Positions 49,401 to 55,400 of a stretch of DNA of 64,000 nt are shown piece after piece. Position 1 is the stretch's first letter. Each line of letters begins with the position of its first letter. The stretch lies in NCBI RefSeq assembly GCF_000151315.2, contig NW_011887292.1, positions 124,001 through 188,000 on the forward strand, read 5' to 3'. The notes beneath the pieces are model-generated. The model was given only the letters and a program-made list of their open reading frames with translations, made no database searches and was not told where the DNA came from. Source of the DNA: Capsaspora owczarzaki ATCC 30864. Taxonomy: Eukaryota > Opisthokonta > Filasterea. A program made the position numbers and the translations under genes.

Positions 49401-52400
49401 TGCACGCCCGTTTCACACTGCGCCGGTGCCATCACTTGCACTGGCGCGGGCAACGCGCAGTGCGCGTCCTGCGCATCTGGCTACTACCGCGCCGCTGGTT
49501 CTCCTGATCAGTGCTTGCCTTGCGTCTCCGTGACTGGCTGCGCTGTTGATTTGACTTGCGCGACCAGCAGCGAATCTCGATGCACCACTTGCCAGCCCGG
49601 CCGCTACCGCGCTGCTGGCGGTGCTGGTGTTGCTGATTCCTGCCCAACATGCTCGAGCATTGTGAACTGCACATCCTCCTTGACCTGCACGACGAGCGGC
49701 GACTCTGTCTGCACGGCTTGTGCCGTGGGTACCTACCGCTCCGCCGGTGTGGTCGGATCGCTGGCTGATTCGTGCACCAACTGCCCTGGCATTGGTGGCT
49801 GCACGGGTGTGCTGTCTTGCACGGCTGTCGGCAATTCTCAGTGCAGCCAGTGCGTTTCTGGCACCTACCTGGTCGATGGCGCACAAGATTCGTGCGCGAC
49901 GTGTCTTTCGATTTCGTCGTGCACTGGAACTGTCACGTGCGACTCGGCATCCACCTCTCGATGCAGTGCCTGCGCGGCTGGAACATACCGGGTTGCTGGT
50001 ACCGGCTCGACGCCCGATCAATGCGTTGCCTGCCCTGCGATCGCTGGCTGCTCTGGCTCTGTTACTTGCGCGAGCTCAACCACATCTCGTTGCTCATCGT
50101 GCCAGTCTGGCTTGTACCTGACACCTGGCGGCTCGTCGGCAGACTTGTGCTCAACTTGTACTCCGATTTCCGGTTGCACATCTGGCGTGACCTGCATCTC
50201 GTCCAGCAGCTCGCAATGCACCGCATGCGCGATTGGCAAGTTCCTCGTGGACAACGCCTCGCCATCTGCTGACTTGTGCTCCGACTGCACGGCCATCGCC
50301 CAGTGCAACGGCGCCTTGTCGTGCTCCTCTTCGAGCAATTCGCAGTGCACGGCCTGCAGCGCTGGTTACTGGCTGCAAGACGGAACTCAAGACTCTTGCG
50401 TGGCCTGCACTGCGGTTTCAGGCTGCACCTCTTCGCTGACTTGCACCTCTGCCACCAGCTCCCAATGCACGACTTGCGTCAGTGGCACATACCTCAATGA
50501 CAATGCGTCACCTGCGGCTGACACGTGCAACTCTTGTTCACCGGTGCTGGGCTGTGCAAGCTCGCTTTCTTGCTCGACCAGCTTTGACTCTGTTTGTACT
50601 GCATGCTCGGCCGGCACCTACCGCGTCGTTGGCGCTCCCGGCGCGACGGCCGATACGTGTCAAACCTGTCCGGTTGTTTCCCACTGCGCCGGGCAAACCA
50701 CTTGTACGGACTCGACTACGTCTCAGTGTGCAGCTTGCAGCGCGGGCTTTTACCTTGTCAATGGAGTTCAAGACCAATGCCAGTCCTGTTCCGCCGTTGC
50801 CGGCTGCTCTGTTACCGTCACTTGCACCGGCACCTCGGATTCGCAATGCGCGACTTGTGACACTGGCCGGTTTTTGGTGGACGGCGTCCAAGACGTCTGC
50901 TCGCCCTGCACGACAGTCCCTCAATGCAGTGGCAGCTTGACATGCACCTCGCCCACGACATCTCGTTGCTCGGCATGCACGGCGGGCTACTGGCTGAGTG
51001 CTGGTTCTGCCGGCGCGGCGGACTCTTGTGTGGTGTGCCCTGGTATTGTCGACTGCATTTCGCCGATTACCTGCGTCTCCAGCACTTCCTCGCAATGCAC
51101 AACCTGCCGCTCGTCCACCTTCTTGCAGGACAATGCCTCACCGACACCCGACGTGTGCCAAGGCTGCCCGTCCATCGATGGCTGCACAGGCACTCTGTCG
51201 TGTGGCCAGACTGCCGGTACAACGCAGTGCTCGAACTGTGCCGTCGGACGGTACCTTCAGGAAGGCGTCGAGGACGCGTGCCCTGCTTGCACTCCGATTG
51301 CCGGGTGTGAGGCGGTTCCGAGCTGTACGTCGTCGTCCAACTCGCGCTGCTCCCGTTGTTACGACGGTCAGTATCATGTCAGTGGCACTGTCGGCTCTGC
51401 AGATCAATGCCCCACGTGTGCGCCGGTTGCCAATTGCAGCGTCCCAGTCACCTGCACCACTGGCGGAGACTCTACTTGTATCACGTGCAATCTCGGCTCC
51501 CGCCGCGTTCCAGGCGTTGTGGGAGCGTCGCCCGATTCATGCACCACTTGCGCACCTGTGGACAAGTGCGCTTCGGCCGTGTCGTGCACAACGGCATTTG
51601 ACTCGCAGTGCACAGCTTGCCAGGCTGGATATTACCTGGCGGAGGGCACGGCAGACCACTGTCAGACGTGCATGGCCATCCCAGGCTGTGCGTCCAGCGT
51701 GGTGTGCGACTCGCCCTCGACATCGCGATGTGCCGCTTGCGCTGTGGGCTACTATTTGCAAACTGGAACTTCCTCGACCCCAGATCAGTGCGTGCCCTGC
51801 TCTTCAGTCGCCTCCTGCTCATCCCAGGTGACCTGCTCATCGGCGACATCTTCTCAGTGTACATCGTGCTCTTCGGGCTACTACCTGGTCGACAACGCAG
51901 CGCCGAATGCTGACACTTGTGTTGCCTGCCCCAGCGTCGCCAGTTGCACGTCTGCTGTCACCTGTACGAGCGCCACAAGCTCACAGTGCACGACTTGCGC
52001 GGCGGGTTTGTATCTTCAGGACAATAGCCCGCCGCTTGCGGACGTCTGCAACTCGTGCACGGCAGTGGCCGACTGCGCCTCTTCTCTGACCTGCAGCAGC
52101 TCCAGCACCTCGCAGTGCTCTTTCTGCGCAGACGGCTTTTGGTTGCAAGACGGAGCTGTAGACAGTTGTGTTGCATGTTCTCCTGTTGCAGGCTGCACGT
52201 CCAGCCTGTCGTGCTCGTCCTCGAGTTCCTCGCAATGCTCTCTGTGCGCACCTGGTCGCTACCTGCGCGACAACATCTCCCCAACGGCAGATACCTGTCC
52301 CTTCTGCACGCCTGTCGGCAATTGCACTACGTCCATTACTTGTACCTCTGCGGCGGACTCTGTCTGCACAACTTGTGCACCCGGCACGTTCAGAGCGGTC

Positions 52401-55400
52401 GGCGCGGTTGGAGTGACGCCAGACACTTGCCAAGCCTGCTCCCCGATCGCCTCTTGCAGCGGGGCCATCACGTGTACCTCAAGTGGCGATTCGCAGTGTT
52501 CGTCGTGCGCTGCTGGCTTCTGGCTGAACGAGGCGGGCACCCATGATGTTTGTGTCGCTTGCACTCCCGTCTCTGGCTGCACAACGGGTAGCACCTGCAC
52601 GACAAGCCTCGACTCGCGATGCAACAGTTGCGCTCCAGGCTTTTACCTGATGACTGGATCGGCCGGCGCACCAGACTCGTGTTCTCCTTGCACGGGAGTG
52701 CCGGGATGTGCGGGCAACCTGACCTGCACCTCGGCTTCCAACTCGCGCTGCTCGTTGTGCGCTCCTACCACCTTCTTGTCCGTCGGAACGAGTTCCACCC
52801 TTGACACTTGCACCTCGTGCAGCTCAATCGTCAATTGCACCTCGAGCATTGCCTGCGTCTCGCTCGGAAGCTCGCAATGCACCTCTTGCAACGACGGATT
52901 CTACCTGATGGACAACGCCTCCCCTGCTCAAGACGTGTGCGCCAGCTGTCCCGCCATTCCCAACTGCGCCACCAGTGTCCAGTGCACTTCGGCAGTTGCC
53001 GCTCGTTGCTCTGTCTGCCGTGCAGGATACTATTTAAGCAACGGTGGTCCTGGAGTGTCCGACTCGTGCGTCGCGTGCACAGGGGTTGCCAACTGCTCTT
53101 CTGCAATCACGTGCACATCGGCCGTGGACTCGCGCTGCTCTGCCTGCGCCTCGTCCCGCTATCTGAGCCAAGGCGGTCCCGGCGTGGCCGACTCTTGCCC
53201 CGCGTGTGCGTCCATCGCATCGTGCGCAGGCCAAACGAGCTGCACTGCTTCCAGCAACTCCCGCTGTTCGATTTGCGCGGCTGGAACTTGGCTTTCGACC
53301 GGTTCAGCCAGCACATCCGATACCTGCGTGGCCTGCGCGAGCATTGTCAATTGCACCGCCACCCCGTCGTGCTCGAATTCGACCAACTCTCACTGCTCCA
53401 GCTGTGTTGTCGGAACCTTCTTGCAACCCGGCACGGGCTCGAGCCCAGACACCTGCCAGCCTTGCCGAAGCGTTGCGTCGTGCAGTGGAGTCCTGTCATG
53501 CACATCCACGTTGGACTCGCAATGCTCTGCGTGTCAGCAGGGCCTCTTTTTGCTCGATGGAGTGCAAGATCAGTGCGTGAGCTGCAGTCCAATCACGGAC
53601 TGCATTTCCAACATTACATGCACGTCTGCGACAACCTCGCAGTGCACCAGCTGTCTGGCAGCGCACTATCTCAGGAACGACGTGCAGGACGCATGCCCGA
53701 CCTGCTCGCCGATCGATGGATGCACCTCGTCGCTCGTCTGCACAACCAGCTCCGACTCTCGATGCACCTCGTGCAGCGCAGGACGCTATCTCGCTCCAGG
53801 CAGTACCGGCGTGAGTGATCTTTGTCCAACTTGCGAGCCGGTTGCAAACTGCACGTCCCCTCTTGTTTGCGACAGCGCAAGCACCTCTCGATGCGCCGCT
53901 TGTGCGATTGGCACGTTCTTGGTTCCTGGCGGTGTTGGCGTGCCCGACACGTGCGCAACTTGTTCGCCCATTGCCGGATGCGCAGTTCCCATCACATGCT
54001 CCTCCGCTTCCGACTCGCGATGCACAAATTGCTTTGCTGGAAGCTACCGCGCGCCAGGGACGGTCGGGGTCATGGATTCATGCCCGTCGTGCACGCCCGT
54101 GGTGGGTTGCAACTCGTCCATTCAGTGCAGTGGTCCGTCCAACTCGCAGTGCTCCTCCTGTGTGGCTGGTCGGTACCTTCTCGATGTCGGCTCTATGGGA
54201 GCTGACACGTGTCCCACTTGTTTGGGCGTGACCGGCTGCACAAGTCCTCTGACTTGCACGTCCAGTGCTGACTCGCAATGCCAAACATGTGCTTCGGGCA
54301 TGTATCTCCAGGATGGTGTGGTGGATGCCTGCTTCAACTGCACGAGCATCACAGGCTGCTCTGTTCCGTTGACGTGCACCAACAGTGGCAATTCCCAGTG
54401 CGCGCAATGTGCGGCACAACGTTTCTTGGTGGATGGCGTGGCAGACACTTGCCAGTCATGCGCCTCCAACTGCTCGCGAGGCTCATACGAGTCTGTTCCG
54501 TGCTCGTCGACCACCAACCGCCAGTGCTCGCCGTGCGCTGCAGTCCCGGGCTGCTCTACCTTTGTGACATGCTCGTCTCCTTCGGATGCAATCTGCGCGA
54601 CCTGCTCGTCCACCCAGTACTTCAATGGCGCTGCTTGCACCGCATGCACAACATGCAACCCTGCAACAGAGTACGTCGTTCGTGCTTGTAGCGACAGCCT
54701 GAATGCTGTTTGTGGAACGTGCGACGCCGAGTGCTCGGGCGGCTGCACTGGTGCCGGCCCGTCTGCTTGTGTTGCCTGCCGCCACTATCAGCTGGACGGC
54801 GCATGTGTTGCGTCATGCCCGGCAGACTACTATGCGCCGACCGCCAGCGGCGTCTGCACTCGTTGCACCACCTGCCCCGCTGGCCAGTACGCTTCCACCT
54901 CCTGCTCTGCCACATCCGACACGATTTGTTCGGCATGTCCCGGCCTGCCCAACTGCAATAGCACCGAGTGCACCAGTCCAGCTTCGGTCAAGTGTTCTCG
55001 ATGCAACGCGCAATTCCGCCTCCTCTCGCCGACCTCTTGCGGTGCCTGCTCGTCGGGATGCCCAAGCGGCTCGTTCGCCTCCACCGCATGTTCGCAGACC
55101 ACTAGCCAAGATCGTGTTTGCTCTGCGTGCACTCCGATCAGCTCGTGTGTGTCGGGTGCACTCACCTGCTCCTCAGCGCAAAACTCGCAGTGCAGCAGCT
55201 GCACGCCTGGCTCATACCGTGTTCCGGGCATCCCTGACTCTTGTGCGCTTTGCTCCGACTCTTGTCCTGCCGGATCCTTCCAGTCCACGGCTTGCAGCTC
55301 CAGTGGCACGTCCGATCGTGTTTGCACGGCATGCACGCCCATCAGCAACTGCACCTCTGGCGGCGTGACCTGCTCGACCTCGGTCAACAGCCGCTGCTCG

